NCBI RefSeq assembly: GCF_001425835.1
Contig: NZ_LMDP01000001.1
Location: 621,476 to 685,475 of the forward strand
Length of the DNA stretch: 64,000 nucleotides
Direction of reading: 5' to 3'
Source of the DNA: Afipia sp. Root123D2
Lineage (GTDB): Bacteria > Pseudomonadota > Alphaproteobacteria > Rhizobiales > Xanthobacteraceae
Position numbers and translations under genes: made by a program. The notes beneath the pieces are model-generated. The model was given only the letters and a program-made list of their open reading frames with translations. It made no database searches and was not told the origin of the DNA. Below, piece after piece: positions 41,479-49,931 of the stretch (its first letter is position 1; the number at the start of each line of letters is the position of its first letter).

Positions 41479-44031
41479 ATGACAATCGATCGGGACCATA
41501 TTTCCCAGGATCCATTTGCCGCCGTGCATGAGCCGGCGCGGCGCAGCGGCAGCATCGTGCTGGTGCTGGTGGTCGCGGGCATTCTCGTGGCCGCCGCCGT
41601 CGCCTTCATGACGCTCGGGCGGACGCAGGCCCAGCCTTATATTATGGGCCTGCTGGCGCTGCTGGCGATGGTCGGGCTGTTCACGCTGTTCGCCTTCGCC
41701 GCTGGAATTGTCCGCTTCGCCGATCGCGCCGCCGAGGATCCGGTCACCCGCCCGATTGCCGACCATGCGTTCGACGGTCTCGCCGTCACCGATCCGCGCG
41801 GTCATGTGGTCTATGCCAACACCGCCTATCTGGCGCTGACCGGCGCGACCAGCGCGCATGACGTGCGGCCGGTCGAGCGGGTCTTCATCGGCAACCCGGA
41901 CGTTTCCGAAGCAGTGTTCCGCCTGCTCAAGGCCGCGCGCGAAGGCAAGCGCCAGCAGGAGGAGGTGCGGGTCGCCGCCGACGGCAGCAACGGCCGCTGG
42001 CTGCGGATGCGGGTGCGCCCGCTCGGCACCACCAAGCGCGAGGCCAAATTCTCGGTCTGGTCGATCGCCGACATCACCCGCGACCGCGAACGCCAGGAAC
42101 ACGTCTTCCAGGAATTGCAGCACGCCATCGAGTATCTCGACCACGCGCCGTGCGGGTTCTTCTCCGTCACCCCGGCGGGCGAGATCACTTACATCAACGC
42201 GACGCTGGCGAACTGGCTCGATCACGATCTCGCCGAGATCGGCTCCGGCGGGCTGAAGCTGACCGACATTCTGTCCGGCGACGGCGCGGCGCTGCTGACC
42301 TCGATCGCGCCCGAACCGGGTGAAGTGAAAACCGAGGTGTTCGACGTCGACCTGCGGATGCGCAATGGCAAGACGATGCCGACGCGGCTCTATCACAAGC
42401 TGGCGTTCGGCGCCGACGGCGTGCCCGGCGCGTCGCGGACGCTGGTGATCAACCGCGCACGCGACGAGCGCTCCGATCCGCAGCGCGCCGCCGAAGTCCG
42501 CTTCATGCGCTTCTTCGATCACACGCCGATGGCGATCGCCACCGTCGACAAGGCGGGCGACATCGTCCGCGCCAATGCGCGGTTTGCCAAGCTGACGCAA
42601 AGCCTGTCGGCGGGGGCCGGCGCCAACAAGTCGATCTTCGCCGTGGTCAGCGAACGCGATCGCGGCGAACTGACGTCGGCGATCGGCAAGGCGACCGACG
42701 GGCAGGGCGATATTCCACCCGTCGAGGCGGTGCTGGACGGGCCCAAGGAGCGCTGGGGCCAGTTCTTCGTCACCTCCGTGGAGCATGACGAGCGCGACGC
42801 CGAGGTCGCCATCGTCTATCTGCTCGATACCACCGAGAAGCGGACGCTCGAAACGAATCTGGCGCAGTCGCAGAAGATGCAGGCGGTCGGCCAGCTCGCC
42901 GGCGGCATCGCGCACGATTTCAACAACGTCCTCTCGGCCATCATGATGGCCAACGACTTCCTGCTGAACGCGCACAAGCCGACCGATCCGTCGTTCCAGG
43001 ACATCATGCAGATCAAGCAGAACGCCACGCGCGCGGCGACGCTGGTCCGGCAATTGCTCGCGTTCTCGCGCCGTCAGACCCTGCGACCGCAGGTGCTCGA
43101 CATGGGCGATGCGCTGTCCGACCTGACGATGCTGCTGAAGCGCCTGATCGGCGAGAAGGTGAAGCTCGATTTCGTCCACGGCCGCGACCTGTGGCCGGTC
43201 AAGGTCGACGTTTCCCAGTTTGAACAGGTGATCGTCAATCTCGCCGTCAATGCGCGCGACGCGATGCCCGAAGGCGGCAAGCTGATCATCAGGACCGCGA
43301 ACATCACGGCGCAGGACGCCGACCGGCTGCAGTACAAGGGCATGCCCGCCGCCGATTACGTCTCGATCGACATCAGCGACACCGGCACCGGCATTCCGGC
43401 CGATATCGTCGACAAGATTTTCGAGCCGTTCTTCTCGACCAAGGAGGTCGGCAAGGGCACCGGCCTCGGGCTGTCGACGGTGTACGGCATCGTCAAGCAG
43501 ACCGGCGGCTTCATCTACGTCGATTCCGTGCCCGACCAGGGCACGGTGTTCCGCATCTTCCTGCCGCGCCATATTCCTGAAAAGGAAACCGTGATCGAGG
43601 TGCCCGCCACCAACGGCGCGCCGCTGGCGCCCGAGAAGCCGAAGGCGCCGGATCTCACCGGGCACGGCACCATCCTGCTGGTCGAGGACGAGGACGGCCT
43701 GCGCTCGCTCAATGCCCGCGGCCTGCGCTCGCGCGGCTACACCGTGATCGAGGCCGCGAACGGGCTGGAGGCGATGGAATCGCTCGAGCAGGAGAATGGC
43801 GAGGTCGATCTGGTGGTGTCCGACGTCGTGATGCCGGAAATGGACGGCCCGACGCTGCTGGCGGAGATGCGCAAGCGCAATCCCGACCTCAAGATCATCT
43901 TCGTGTCGGGCTACGCCGAGGATGCGTTCGCCAAAAGCCTGCCGGAAGGCCAGCAGTTCAACTTCCTGCCGAAGCCCTTCACCCTCAGCCAGCTGGTTGC
44001 AGCGGTGAAGGAAACCATGGCGCCGTCGTGA
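41479..44031 (+). CDS. cckA: Cell-cycle hybrid histidine kinase CckA
   Basis: 850 residues. Two N-terminal membrane helices (GSIVLVLVVAGILVAAAVAF; YIMGLLALLAMVGLFTLFAF), PAS domains (about residues 95-200, 215-330, 340-450), a HisKA domain with His479 (QLAGGIAHDFNNVLSAIMMA), a HATPase with VNLAVNARDAMPEGG and GTGLGLSTVYGIVKQ, and a C-terminal receiver with Asp782 (DLVVSDVVMPEMDGPTL). In Caulobacter CckA acts through ChpT to phosphorylate CtrA, which controls flagellar and cell-cycle genes. The CtrA boxes elsewhere in this cluster fit that role. Start at ATG 41479; an upstream extension to 41365 is not coding in character. Confidence 0.9.
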   Translation: MTIDRDHISQDPFAAVHEPARRSGSIVLVLVVAGILVAAAVAFMTLGRTQAQPYIMGLLALLAMVGLFTLFAFAAGIVRFADRAAEDPVTRPIADHAFDGLAVTDPRGHVVYANTAYLALTGATSAHDVRPVERVFIGNPDVSEAVFRLLKAAREGKRQQEEVRVAADGSNGRWLRMRVRPLGTTKREAKFSVWSIADITRDRERQEHVFQELQHAIEYLDHAPCGFFSVTPAGEITYINATLANWLDHDLAEIGSGGLKLTDILSGDGAALLTSIAPEPGEVKTEVFDVDLRMRNGKTMPTRLYHKLAFGADGVPGASRTLVINRARDERSDPQRAAEVRFMRFFDHTPMAIATVDKAGDIVRANARFAKLTQSLSAGAGANKSIFAVVSERDRGELTSAIGKATDGQGDIPPVEAVLDGPKERWGQFFVTSVEHDERDAEVAIVYLLDTTEKRTLETNLAQSQKMQAVGQLAGGIAHDFNNVLSAIMMANDFLLNAHKPTDPSFQDIMQIKQNATRAATLVRQLLAFSRRQTLRPQVLDMGDALSDLTMLLKRLIGEKVKLDFVHGRDLWPVKVDVSQFEQVIVNLAVNARDAMPEGGKLIIRTANITAQDADRLQYKGMPAADYVSIDISDTGTGIPADIVDKIFEPFFSTKEVGKGTGLGLSTVYGIVKQTGGFIYVDSVPDQGTVFRIFLPRHIPEKETVIEVPATNGAPLAPEKPKAPDLTGHGTILLVEDEDGLRSLNARGLRSRGYTVIEAANGLEAMESLEQENGEVDLVVSDVVMPEMDGPTLLAEMRKRNPDLKIIFVSGYAEDAFAKSLPEGQQFNFLPKPFTLSQLVAAVKETMAPS

Positions 44032-44239
44032 GTTGGTTTGACTAAAGCGGTCAGCGAAACACGGCACTATGACGGTTCAATATGTGCGGTCGCCACCCGG
44101 GCTGACGGCGGCAACATCTCGGTATCCAACCGGCCGCGACCGAGCGCCGCAGCTTTTCGTCACCGCGGAGGCTTCCCTTTCGCTCGTACTTGCCCATCTT
44201 AAAGGCAACTCCCCGTAGTGGGGTTGGAGGGAACTTTAG

Positions 44240-45217
44240 ATGAACTTTCCGCAGCGCACGCGCGCCATCGTCAAGACATTTGCCGTCGTTCTCGCGCTGG
44301 CGATGCCGTTGGCGATGATCTCGTCGGCTATCCTGTCGTCATCCGCCGATGCCCGCGCCGGTCGCGGCTTCTCGTCGGGGTCGCGCGGGACGCGCTCATT
44401 TACGCCTCCGCCGTCGACACGCACCGCACCGACCGCGGCGCAGCCGATGCAGCGAAGCATTACCCAGCCCGGCGCGACCAACGCGGCCCGTCCGGGAGCG
44501 ACCGCAGGCGGCGGCTTCTTCAACCGTCCGGGGATGCTCGGCGGTCTCGCGGCCGGCTTCCTCGGCGCGGGCCTGTTGGGCATGCTGTTCGGCGGCGGCC
44601 TGTTCGGCGGCCTCGGCAGCCTGTCGTCGATTTTCGGCCTGATCCTGCAGATCGGCCTGATCTATCTGGTCGTCCGCCTTGCGATGTCGTGGTGGCGTCG
44701 CCGCAATGCGCCGGCCTTTGCCAGCGCGGCAGCGGGCGCGGCTCCGGTAGCGAACGACGGCGCGCAGGGTTACGCGCGTTCCGGTTTCGGCCTCGGCGCC
44801 GGCGCCAACGCGCCGCCGCTCGAAATCACGCCGCAGGACTACGACACGTTCGAGCGCATGCTCGGCGAGGTCCAGACCGCGTGGACGAACGAGGACGTCA
44901 ACACGCTGCACACCATCGCGACGCCTGAAATGGTCTCGTACTTCACGCAGGACCTGAAGGAGAACGCCGACCGCGGCGTCGTCAACAAGGTCAGCGACGT
45001 CAAGCTGCTGCAGGGCGACCTTGCGGAATCCTGGCGCGAGGGCCAGACCGACTACGCCACGCTGGCGATGCGTTTCGCACTGGTCGACAAGACCGTCGAG
45101 CGCGCCACCGGCCGCGTCGTCGAGGGCAGCGAGACGCCGATCGAGGCGACCGAAGTGTGGACCTTCGCGCGCCGTCCCGGCGGCACCTGGGAGTTGTCGG
45201 CGATCCAGCAGGTGTGA
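44240..45217 (+). CDS. Tim44-domain membrane protein
   Basis: 325 residues. Signal-anchor (TFAVVLALAMPLAMISSAIL), a Ser/Thr/Pro-rich low-complexity stretch, a Gly-rich hydrophobic region with helices around GGLAAGFLGAGLLGMLFGGG and SIFGLILQIGLIYLVVRLAM, then a soluble C-terminal Tim44-like domain (ITPQDYDTFERMLGEVQTAW through ATEVWTFARRPGGTWELSAI). Bacterial Tim44-domain proteins are of unclear role. Start ATG 44240. A strong terminator follows. Confidence 0.8.
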   Translation: MNFPQRTRAIVKTFAVVLALAMPLAMISSAILSSSADARAGRGFSSGSRGTRSFTPPPSTRTAPTAAQPMQRSITQPGATNAARPGATAGGGFFNRPGMLGGLAAGFLGAGLLGMLFGGGLFGGLGSLSSIFGLILQIGLIYLVVRLAMSWWRRRNAPAFASAAAGAAPVANDGAQGYARSGFGLGAGANAPPLEITPQDYDTFERMLGEVQTAWTNEDVNTLHTIATPEMVSYFTQDLKENADRGVVNKVSDVKLLQGDLAESWREGQTDYATLAMRFALVDKTVERATGRVVEGSETPIEATEVWTFARRPGGTWELSAIQQV

Positions 45218-45245
45218 TCGATTGTCGCATTTGACGAAACATCGA

Positions 45246-45277
45246 GGCGTCGCGCATCGCGCGGCGCCTTTTGTTTT
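45246..45277 (+). terminator. Terminator after the Tim44-domain gene
   Basis: 10-bp stem GGCGTCGCGC/GCGCGGCGCC with one G-T pair and loop ATC, then TTTTGTTTT. Confidence 0.85.
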
Positions 45278-45370
45278 GCGCCGCGCCCGGAATATGTCGC
45301 GGCATTGTGTGTTGATAGGAGACCTGAACAAACAGACGTTTCTTCCGGAAAAAAATCTAGGGAGGTGTCG

Positions 45371-46057
45371 ATGTCTACGTTCTCGAAATGCTTCGCTTCT
45401 GTCTGCTCTGTCGCCGCACTTGGATTTGGGTCGGGTGCGGCCGGTCCCGCGCTCGCCCAGCAGGCCGCCGCCATGACGTTCTTCGTGTCCAGCACGCCGA
45501 TCGGCAATGGCGGCAATCTCGGCGGCCTCGCCGGCGCCGACAACCAGTGCCAGACGCTGGCGCAGGCGGCGGGGGCGGGCGCCAGGACGTGGCACGCCTA
45601 TCTCTCGACGCAGGCGGCGGACGGCAAGCCGGCGATCAACGCCCGCGATCGCATCGGCAAGGGTCCGTGGACCAATGCGAAAGGCGTCGTGGTCGCCAAG
45701 GATGTCGCCGAACTCCATGCCGCCAACAATCTCACCAAGCAGACCGCGCTGAGCGAGAAGGGAGAGGTGATCAACGGCCGCGGCGACACGCCGAACCGTC
45801 ACGATGTGCTCACCGGTTCGCAGCCGGACGGCACTGCGTTCGCGGGCAGCGACGACCGGACCTGCAAGAACTGGACGAGCAGCACGCAGGGTGCCGCGAT
45901 GGTCGGTCACGCCGATCGCACCGGCCTCAACGAGGAGCCTCCGGCGAAGTCGTGGAATTCGTCGCATCCCTCGCGCGGACCTGACGGCGGCTGTTCGCAG
46001 AAGGATCTCAGGAGCACCGGCGGCGACGGCCTGCTGTACTGCTTCGCGGCGAACTGA
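45371..46057 (+). CDS. Secreted lectin-like protein
   Basis: 228 residues from ATG 45371, with GGAGG upstream. Sec signal (FSKCFASVCSVAALGFGSGA to ALAQQ). The mature part begins MTFFVSSTPIGNGGNLGGLA and contains ADNQCQTLAQAAGAGARTWH, DRTCKNWTSSTQGAAMVGH and a C-terminal GLLYCFAAN; this fits the C-type-lectin-fold of secreted bacterial lectin-like domains, with Cys pairs. Ligand unknown. Own transcription unit: terminators lie on both sides. Confidence 0.7.
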   Translation: MSTFSKCFASVCSVAALGFGSGAAGPALAQQAAAMTFFVSSTPIGNGGNLGGLAGADNQCQTLAQAAGAGARTWHAYLSTQAADGKPAINARDRIGKGPWTNAKGVVVAKDVAELHAANNLTKQTALSEKGEVINGRGDTPNRHDVLTGSQPDGTAFAGSDDRTCKNWTSSTQGAAMVGHADRTGLNEEPPAKSWNSSHPSRGPDGGCSQKDLRSTGGDGLLYCFAAN

Positions 46058-46076
46058 GCTTTCAGTTTGACGGCTG

Positions 46077-46117
46077 ACGGCGGCGCGGAAACCATCCGCG
46101 CCGCCGTTCGTTGTTTC
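46077..46117 (+). terminator. Terminator after the lectin-like gene
   Basis: Perfect 13-bp stem ACGGCGGCGCGGA/TCCGCGCCGCCGT with loop AACCA, followed by the T-rich TCGTTGTTT. Confidence 0.8.
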
Positions 46118-46143
46118 GTCGCCATGTCGCGCGGGAATTTATC

Positions 46144-46851
46144 ATGACATATGAACTCTATTACTGGCCGACCATTCAGGGCCGTGGCGAATATGTGCGC
46201 CTCGCGCTGGAAGACGCGGGCGCGGATTATGTCGATGCTGCACGCCGCAGCAACGGCACCGCGAAAATGATGGCGATGATGAACAGCAGGCGCGGCGCGA
46301 CGCCGCCGTTCGCGCCGCCGTTTCTGAAAGCCGGCAAGCTCGTGATCGGGCAGACCGCCAACATCCTGCTCTATCTCGGCGCGCGACACGGCCTCGCGCC
46401 GAAGGCAGACGCCGGGCGGCTGTGGGTGCATGAACTACAACTCACCATCGCCGACTTCGTGGTCGAAATTCACGACACCCATCATCCGCTCGGGCCGACG
46501 CTGTACTACGAGGACCAGCGCCCGGCCGCGAAAAAACGCACGACGGAATTCTGGGACGAGCGCGTGCCGAAGTATCTCGGCTATTTCGAAAACCTGATCG
46601 AGCGGAACGGCCCTTATGTCAGCGGACGCCGGGTGACTTACGTTGACCTGTCGCTGTTTCAGATCGTCGAAGGGCTGCGCTACGCGTTTCCCGGCCGCAT
46701 GAAACGTTTCGAGCGCAAGGTGCCGAAGGTGGTCGCGCTGCATGATCGCGTCGCCGCGCGGCCGAACATCGCGGCTTATCTTGCGAGCAAGCGGCGCATT
46801 GCGTTCAACGAGGACGGGATATTCCGCCATTACAAGGCGCTTGATCTCTAG
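46144..46851 (+). CDS. Glutathione S-transferase family protein
   Basis: 235 residues from ATG 46144. The N-terminal thioredoxin-like domain starts YELYYWPTIQGRGEYVRLAL and has the glutathione-binding loop GQTANILLYLGARHGL, where QSxA/QTxx is the usual signature. The C-terminal helical domain includes YVSGRRVTYVDLSLFQIVEG. Cytoplasmic; the electrophile is unknown. No operon partner; a cupin gene follows 90 bases later. Confidence 0.82.
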   Translation: MTYELYYWPTIQGRGEYVRLALEDAGADYVDAARRSNGTAKMMAMMNSRRGATPPFAPPFLKAGKLVIGQTANILLYLGARHGLAPKADAGRLWVHELQLTIADFVVEIHDTHHPLGPTLYYEDQRPAAKKRTTEFWDERVPKYLGYFENLIERNGPYVSGRRVTYVDLSLFQIVEGLRYAFPGRMKRFERKVPKVVALHDRVAARPNIAAYLASKRRIAFNEDGIFRHYKALDL

Positions 46852-46941
46852 AGCGTTTTCGAGCGAAGTGGGGACAGGTTCGCGTGAAGAAAAAGAGGCT
46901 GCTTTGTCTCTGCCGCGATCCTATCTGTCAGGAGACATCCC

Positions 46942-47349
46942 ATGAAAATCACCACTGCAGGCACCATGCCGTCGCGTCGCGCCCCCGCCGAATATTTCAC
47001 CGGTACGGTGTGGCAGGATCTGGTGATCGAAGCGGCGGATCCCGCCCGGCTAAACGCCGTGCGCGTCAGCTTCGAGCCGGGCGCGCGCACCGCCTGGCAC
47101 ACCCATCCGCTCGGACAGACGCTGCTGGTGTTGTCGGGGTGCGGCCGTGTTCAGAGCGAAGGCGGGCCGGTGCGCGAAATCCGCCCCGGCGATGTGGTGT
47201 GGATTCCGCCCGGCGAAAAGCACTGGCACGGCGCGTCGCCGGCAACCGGGATGGTTCACCTCGCGATGCAGGAGCGCCAGAACGGCGGCGCCGCCACATG
47301 GCTTGAACACGTCACCGACGCACAATACGCGGCGCCTGTCGGCACCTGA
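46942..47349 (+). CDS. Cupin-domain protein
   Basis: 135 residues from ATG 46942, preceded by AGGAG. Single cupin barrel with both metal-binding motifs: [20 protein letters not shown] (His, His) and [19 protein letters not shown]. Such small cupins are often quercetinase- or tautomerase-like, or bind ligands; function not determinable. Confidence 0.85.
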   Translation: MKITTAGTMPSRRAPAEYFTGTVWQDLVIEAADPARLNAVRVSFEPGARTAWHTHPLGQTLLVLSGCGRVQSEGGPVREIRPGDVVWIPPGEKHWHGASPATGMVHLAMQERQNGGAATWLEHVTDAQYAAPVGT

Positions 47350-47457
47350 GCAGCGAACGCGTGCTTCAAGTCATGAGCCGCCCGCGAGGAGCGCAGAAAC
47401 CCGGCGAGCGGCGGGCGCTTGGGTCCGCCGCTCCCGCATCCGGCGAGGGCGATCCGT

Positions 47458-47889
47458 TCAGACCAGCAGGTTTGCCGGCCACTCCCGGATAGCCACCTGC
47501 TCCTCAGTCGCCTCGTGATGCTCTTCCGCACGCTTCTCGCTTGCGGGCAATTGCAGCACGGTGGCGATCTGACCCGGCGCCAACTGGGTCAACAGCACGA
47601 AATGGCCGTTGGCGAATTCCAGCGCGTCGTGGTGGCGGTGTTCCTGATCGAGATTGACGGTGCGGAATCGCGCCATCGTATTCCCGACCTTCTTGCGGAA
47701 GAAGCTTCCGTCGAATTCGACGTCGCCTTCGAACGCGATCTCGGTGCCCGGCAACAGGCAGACCGCGACTTCGGGTTCATTGGGCGCGGCGAACCCGCGG
47801 GTGATGGTATGAGGGAATTTGGTCGAAACCAGTTTATCGCCAACCTTGGCGGGGCGGGTGGCGACGGCATGCAAGCTATAGTCACACAT
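47458..47889 (-). CDS. Conserved protein of unknown function (MCDYSLH type)
   Basis: 143 residues from ATG 47889, preceded by AGAGGAG. Starts MCDYSLHAVATRPAKVGDKL and ends in a charged His/Glu-rich helix (EKRAEEHHEATEEQVAIREW). No signal peptide or membrane helix. It looks like a beta-rich small domain (AVCLLPGTEIAFEGDVEF). I do not recognise a named family. Convergent with the cupin gene. Confidence 0.65.
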   Translation of the reverse strand: MCDYSLHAVATRPAKVGDKLVSTKFPHTITRGFAAPNEPEVAVCLLPGTEIAFEGDVEFDGSFFRKKVGNTMARFRTVNLDQEHRHHDALEFANGHFVLLTQLAPGQIATVLQLPASEKRAEEHHEATEEQVAIREWPANLLV

Positions 47890-48204
47890 GGCTGCGCTCC
47901 TCTGACTGTTCCGAGCACGCCAGCCTCTGCCAGCGTGCTGAGCAGGTAATGCACAGTGAGCGCCCGGTTCGCGGCGTTCTTGTGAAAACGTGAGTGACGT
48001 TTTCGTGAGAAGTATTGCAGCCGGAGCGCTGGCCGTGCGGCGGTCGCGGCGACGGAGTGAGCCTGCGGTAACGCCGCGCGGGCTCCCGCGAACGGCGGAG
48101 CGGCGCGGGCGCCGGATTTCGGCCCAAGTTCCATGTCTTATGCCTGTCGTATTGGCGCGATTCCTGTTGTAGAATCCGCCCGGAACGCAACGCTGGAGGC
48201 TCCG

Positions 48205-48570
48205 ATGCGCTACCTGACCCCCGTCCTCTACGCAGGTGCGCTTGCGGTCTCGATTTACGCCGCCATCGCGCAGACCTCGCCGCTGCCGCCGGTCCCGCAG
48301 GCGAGCGTTGCCCCCGCCGGGGAAACCAAACTCGCTTATGCCTCGCCGTCGGAAGGCGCCACGCCCGCGAAAGCGGCGCCGGTTCGTGTCGGCAAGCGTG
48401 AACTGTGCCGCCAGAAGGTCGCGTCGCGGCACCTGCGCCGCCATCAGGCGCGCGATCAACTGCAGCTCTGCGTCGCCAAGGCGCGGGTCGAGTGCCTCGA
48501 ACAGGCGATCAAGCAGAACATCCGCGGCTCGCTGCGCAAGACCTACGTCAAGAGCTGCGTCGCGGCGTAA
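48205..48570 (+). CDS. Small secreted protein with four cysteines
   Basis: 121 residues from ATG 48205, preceded by TGGAGG. Sec signal (YLTPVLYAGALAVSIYAAIA then QTS), Pro/Ala-rich linker, then a basic helical C-terminal domain with four Cys (ELCRQKV, LQLCVAKARVECLEQ, VKSCVAA) spaced for two disulfides. Function unknown. Followed by repeat palindromes. Confidence 0.6.
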   Translation: MRYLTPVLYAGALAVSIYAAIAQTSPLPPVPQASVAPAGETKLAYASPSEGATPAKAAPVRVGKRELCRQKVASRHLRRHQARDQLQLCVAKARVECLEQAIKQNIRGSLRKTYVKSCVAA

Positions 48571-48601
48571 GGCGCAACCGAAATCACTGCACATTGTTTC
48601 G

Positions 48602-48631
48602 ATGTCGTCCCCGCCTGCGCGGGGACGACAT
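48602..48631. repeat. REP-like perfect palindrome
   Basis: Perfect 13-bp arms (48602-48614 and 48619-48631) around CTGC. The core GTCGTCCCCGC/GCGGGGACGAC is of the kind repeated in Bradyrhizobium-group genomes. No T run, so it is unlikely to be a simple terminator. Confidence 0.6.
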
Positions 48632-48643
48632 TGAGAGATCGTA

Positions 48644-48703
48644 GCCCGGATGAAGCGAAGCGGAATGCGGGGTGGCGACGGATTGCGCTCGCTGCATCCG
48701 GGC
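48644..48703. repeat. REP-like element, GCCCGGATG...CATCCGGGC
   Basis: 9-bp perfect outer arms (48644-48652 with one-base offset, and 48695-48703) and an imperfect inner stem AGCGA/TCGCT. A degenerate relative (GCCCGCATGACGTGCGGCG) starts at about 49183. Resembles the repeated intergenic elements common in this family. Confidence 0.55.
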
Positions 48704-48773
48704 GACGCTCTTGACCGCGCCCGCCGCGCCATCTTTTATGCGCCGCCAACAAGAACAAAAGGGAGAAGCGCCG

Positions 48774-49166
48774 ATGTCGCTGATGTCGTCAATCGTCTGG
48801 GATCACGTTCACCTGCGCAGTCCCGATCCCGAGGCGACGGCGAAGTGGTTCGAGCAGAAGCTGGGCGCCGAGATCGTCCGCGCGCCGAACCGCATCGATC
48901 TCAATCTCGGCGGTGCCCGAATTTTCATCGCGCCGGTGACGGACGGCGACGGCGTCAATCCGCCGCCGGTGACGCCCTATCAGGGCCTCGACCACATCGG
49001 GCTGGCGGTGAAGGACATCGACGATGTCGCCGCCGAACTGAAAGGCAAGGGCGTCGAATTCACCCGCGAGCCCTACACGCTGCGCCCCGGCATCCGCATC
49101 TGCTTCATCCGCGGGCCGCAGGGCATTTCGATCGAGCTGCTCGAGCGCGACAAGAAGTATCAGTAG
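48774..49166 (+). CDS. VOC-family protein (glyoxalase/bleomycin-resistance fold)
   Basis: 130 residues from ATG 48774, preceded by GGGAG. Starts IVWDHVHLRSPDPEATAKWF, with a metal-ligand His, and contains GLDHIGLAVKDIDDVAAEL and the C-terminal ligand Glu in GISIELLERD, as in lyases and dioxygenases of the family. Substrate unknown. Cytoplasmic; likely monocistronic. Confidence 0.8.
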   Translation: MSLMSSIVWDHVHLRSPDPEATAKWFEQKLGAEIVRAPNRIDLNLGGARIFIAPVTDGDGVNPPPVTPYQGLDHIGLAVKDIDDVAAELKGKGVEFTREPYTLRPGIRICFIRGPQGISIELLERDKKYQ

Positions 49167-49182
49167 GTCCGATATCTTAGCC

Positions 49183-49246
49183 CGCATGACGTGCGGCGAA
49201 ATGCGGGGTGACGACGCGGTTTCCCGGATTGCGCTTCGCGCGCGAA
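49183..49246. repeat. Second, degenerate REP-like element
   Basis: TTAGCCCGCATGACGTGCGG followed by a GAAATGCGGGGTGACGACG stretch and GGATTGCGCTTCGCGCGCG resembles the element at 48644. It lies between convergent genes. Confidence 0.4.
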
Positions 49247-49247
49247 C

Positions 49248-49706
49248 CTACTGCTCCTTCTCCCGCGAAATCGAGATGCTGGTGCCCGACTTGGTGCGGT
49301 TGCAGAGAATGTCGAGCTTGCGGTAGCGGGTGGTGATGTTATTGCCGCGCAGCAGGCCGATCCGTTTCAGGCAGCGCCGTGCGCCGCGCTCGGCATCGCC
49401 CTTCGGGATGGTGAAGATCAGCGCGGCGGCGGTGGCTGCGAACTGGACGAAGGCGTCGGACGGTTTCTTGACCGGGGTAAAGGCGTAGAAATCGTTCTGC
49501 CTGTTGCGGCTGGAGCAGCCGAGGGTGGCGCGCGCCGCTGCCGGGTGCTTGAGGTAGATGACACCCGCGCGGGTTTCGCCGATGGTCACGCCGTCGATCT
49601 GCCCGGCGAGTTGCTTGGCGAGATCATCGCAGCGGTCGGCGCGGGCGGGGGAGGCGGCGAGCGCCACCATTCCCAATGCGGCCAGACCCAGACATTTAAA
49701 ATTCAT
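49248..49706 (-). CDS. Secreted protein of unknown function
   Basis: 152 residues from ATG 49706. Sec signal (CLGLAALGMVALAASPARA), then a Cys-containing domain (RCDDLAKQLAGQIDGVTIGE, TLGCSSRNRQNDFYAFTP, ARRCLKRIGLLRG, KLDILCNRTKSG). Four Cys suggest disulfides in the periplasm. No family recognised. Convergent with the VOC gene and divergent from fumarase. Confidence 0.62.
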   Translation of the reverse strand: MNFKCLGLAALGMVALAASPARADRCDDLAKQLAGQIDGVTIGETRAGVIYLKHPAAARATLGCSSRNRQNDFYAFTPVKKPSDAFVQFAATAAALIFTIPKGDAERGARRCLKRIGLLRGNNITTRYRKLDILCNRTKSGTSISISREKEQ

Positions 49707-49931
49707 GACAAGCCCCCCGGCTGATTGTCCTGACCCTACGGAAAATTCGCCTGCCGGGCTAGGGCCTTGCGTCGGCGACTCCGCGCTCTGCGGCGCGGAC
49801 AGGGCGGACAAGGCAGCCGCGCTCCGGGTGCTATTCCTTCCGGCGAAAAAGTGCTTAGAACGGTTCTATCAAAGGCGTTTCGGCCTGTCTGGACCGTGCC
49901 TTTTCCATCCTGCGAGCCTCGAGAACCTGTC

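Noticed and set aside
41392-44067. Long open frame opposite cckA
   Set aside because: No start signal or family features and a composition typical of antisense GC-rich frames.
48602-48631. Palindrome considered as a terminator for the small secreted protein gene
   Set aside because: There is no T run on either side and the core is repeat-like, so it is annotated as a repeat.
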